Assembly: GCA_025924755.1 (NCBI GenBank)
Contig: JAICHT010000134.1
Span: 1 to 9,292 of the forward strand
DNA from: Chitinophagaceae bacterium
Lineage (GTDB): Bacteria; Bacteroidota; Bacteroidia; Chitinophagales; Chitinophagaceae
Direction of reading: 5' to 3'
DNA: 9,292 nucleotides
Positions 7,985 through 9,292 of the stretch are shown one piece after another (positions within the stretch are counted from its first letter, which is position 1; each line of letters opens with the position of its first letter). The position numbers and the translations under genes are program-made. The notes under the pieces were generated by a model. The model was not told where the DNA came from and searched no databases. It saw only the letters and a list, made by a program, of their open reading frames with translations.

Positions 7985-8722
7985 TTAATATAGCCCGTTA
8001 TATACCGTTAACGCTTCGTTTTTATAATAAGGCAATATATTAGCCAAATCAGCAGTAAGGCAATGCCGGATATCTTTCTCTAAACCAAAGTTGGTGAGGC
8101 GATGATAATGAGACGCGTCATTAGCTTTTAAAAACTCGTACAAATCTTCCTTGCCCGTATTGTACAAGGTGGCTGCCATATGCGATGAATCGCAATTAAT
8201 ATGGAACTGCTCTTTTATATTACTCACTACAGCCCCGGCAAACAACGTGTCTTCCAAATTTACTTTGTCTTTCCATGCAGCACAGGCCAATACGACATTC
8301 TGCTCTTGCGCCACCAGGTGATCGCAGATTGCGGAAAGATTAAGGAACGAGCCGGTAACAATTTCGGTGGCACCGTTTGCCAATGCCATATGCAATAGTT
8401 TGGTGCCGTTGGTGGTAGTGAGCACTAAGGTTTTGCCTTCAATAAATTGTCGTGGATATTCAAAGGAAGAATTACCGTATTGCAAGCCCGGCGCTATTTT
8501 ACCATCTCTTTCCCCGGCGGTTATGTACTGCTGCTCTTTACCAATCTGAATGCATTTTTCCACGCTATCCACCGGAATAACAGCTTTGGCGCCATTGTAC
8601 AAAACGGTGGCAATGGTGGAGGTAGCCCGCAATATGTCGATTACTACTACTATGCTGTCCCTTACATCGTATAAATGAAGTAAAGAAGGAGAGAGACAGG
8701 TGTACAGTGTTGGTTTACTCAT
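7985..8722 (-). CDS. comB: 2-phosphosulfolactate phosphatase family protein (ComB)
   Basis: The 245-residue length is normal for ComB, a Mg-dependent phosphatase that removes phosphate from 2-phosphosulfolactate to give sulfolactate. Family signatures in order: VVVIDILRATSTI (25-37, with D29 and R32), AGERDGKIAPGLQYGNSS (69-86), TTTNGTKLL (102-110), CAAWKDKVNLEDTLFAGA (147-164) and a C-terminal HRLTNFGLEKDIRHCL (207-222). All conserved blocks are present and the protein is probably soluble and cytoplasmic. The ATG at 8722 gives a short N-terminus as expected and follows an A-rich leader without Shine-Dalgarno. The enzyme was defined in coenzyme M synthesis in methanogens; here, in a bacterium, the physiological substrate is uncertain and may lie in sulfolactate or related sulfonate metabolism. 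It follows gcvT in the same direction after 82 bp; a shared transcript is possible but not shown. Confidence 0.9.
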   Translation of the reverse strand: MSKPTLYTCLSPSLLHLYDVRDSIVVVIDILRATSTIATVLYNGAKAVIPVDSVEKCIQIGKEQQYITAGERDGKIAPGLQYGNSSFEYPRQFIEGKTLVLTTTNGTKLLHMALANGATEIVTGSFLNLSAICDHLVAQEQNVVLACAAWKDKVNLEDTLFAGAVVSNIKEQFHINCDSSHMAATLYNTGKEDLYEFLKANDASHYHRLTNFGLEKDIRHCLTADLANILPYYKNEALTVYNGLY

Positions 8723-8804
8723 TTCTATTTAATCAGTTTGTGGCAATACCGTTTATACAATTTTATTTTATAGAATCAATACAGGTAAAAAATAGTATCT
8801 GTAG

Positions 8805-9292
8805 TTAACTAAACGGCATTTTTACCACTTTTGCTTTTAATAATTTATCCCTCACTTTTATATATAGAATCGAATCTAAATCTGAAAACTCCTTTTTTAC
8901 ATATCCCATGCCTATGGCTTTGCCAAGACTTGGCGCTTGCGTACCGGAGGTTACATAACCTATATCGTTACCCTCAGCGTCGGCAATTAAATAATGGTGG
9001 CGCGGAATGCCTTTATCTACCATTTCAAAACCCACCAGCTTGCGCTGAACTCCTTCTGCCTTTTGCTGCTGTAAAATTTCTTTTGCGGTAAAGTCTTTCG
9101 AAAATTTTGTAATCCATCCCAGGCCCGCTTCCAGTGGCGATGTGGTATCATCTATATCATTACCATACAAACAATATCCCATTTCCAGCCGCAGCGTATC
9201 TCTTGCTCCAAGCCCAATGGGCTTCAAACCCTGCGGACCGCCTTCTTTAAAAATAGCATCCCATATTTTTTCGGCAACGTCTTCTTTATCTT
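8805..9292 (-). CDS. gcvT: Glycine cleavage system T protein, C-terminal part
   Basis: About 161 codons are visible, and the frame remains open at the right edge, so the start lies outside; T proteins are usually about 360 residues, so roughly the first 200 are missing. Reading from the edge, the frame begins KEDVAEKIWDAIFKEGG and continues into the hallmark GLKPIGLGARDTLRLEMGYC and the LYGNDID segment. The C-terminal barrel follows, with KLVGFEM, GNDIGYVTSGTQAPSLGKAI and the GMGYVKKEF turn, and the end KAKVVKMPFS is normal. GcvT transfers the aminomethyl group from the lipoylated H protein to tetrahydrofolate, giving methylene-tetrahydrofolate and ammonia. Although a TTG at 9227 could be read as a start, the conserved residues upstream of it show the gene is longer. 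The other glycine cleavage genes are not in this window. Confidence 0.96.
   Translation of the reverse strand, partial: DKEDVAEKIWDAIFKEGGPQGLKPIGLGARDTLRLEMGYCLYGNDIDDTTSPLEAGLGWITKFSKDFTAKEILQQQKAEGVQRKLVGFEMVDKGIPRHHYLIADAEGNDIGYVTSGTQAPSLGKAIGMGYVKKEFSDLDSILYIKVRDKLLKAKVVKMPFS

Noticed and set aside
8780..8803. Hairpin TACAGGTA / TATCTGTA just after the gcvT stop as terminator
   Set aside because: It has a mismatch on the minus-strand RNA, few GC pairs and no uninterrupted U-run after it, so termination is doubtful and read-through into comB cannot be excluded.
9225..9227. TTG at 9227 as start of a short 140-codon gene
   Set aside because: Conserved GcvT sequence continues in frame upstream to the window edge, so the TTG is an internal leucine codon.

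Overview
The window looks like a chromosomal segment of a Bacteroidota bacterium, probably close to Chitinophagaceae. The evidence is an AT-rich composition with moderate GC in genes, no Shine-Dalgarno sequences before the starts (short A-rich leaders instead), a TAnnTTTG-type -7 promoter box, and an RprX/RprY-like two-component pair typical of that phylum. This placement is inferred from sequence style and protein families, not from an rRNA gene.

Layout, left to right. Almost everything is on the minus strand. Positions 1-651 hold the N-terminal part of a membrane-anchored, AsmA-like protein that runs off the left edge. Upstream of it in the direction of transcription are an OmpR-family response regulator (700-1383) and its histidine kinase (1380-2813), which overlap by ATGA. 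The three genes probably form one operon: kinase, regulator, envelope protein. A non-coding stretch of about 190 bp then leads to a clear intrinsic terminator (3004-3027) that ends a gene for a secreted protein of unknown function (3034-3642). Divergent from it, and the only gene on the plus strand, is a 56-codon orphan reading frame (3763-3933). A strong hairpin follows (3937-3963) that can terminate both this small gene and the long gene converging on it.

Positions 3986-7735 encode a 1249-residue SWIM zinc-finger SNF2-family ATPase with a TTG start and a leader of about 150 nt behind a good -7 box (7897-7904). Beyond it lie comB (7985-8722, 2-phosphosulfolactate phosphatase family) and the C-terminal part of gcvT (8805 to the right edge, aminomethyltransferase of the glycine cleavage system).

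The genes fall into separate functional units: envelope signalling, DNA or chromatin remodelling, sulfonate metabolism and one-carbon metabolism. I see no mobile element, CRISPR array, tRNA, rRNA or phage gene. No new multi-gene system is evident. The least explained parts are the 56-residue plus-strand gene, the secreted 202-residue protein, the physical link of a two-component system to an AsmA-like gene, and the presence of comB in a bacterium not expected to make coenzyme M.
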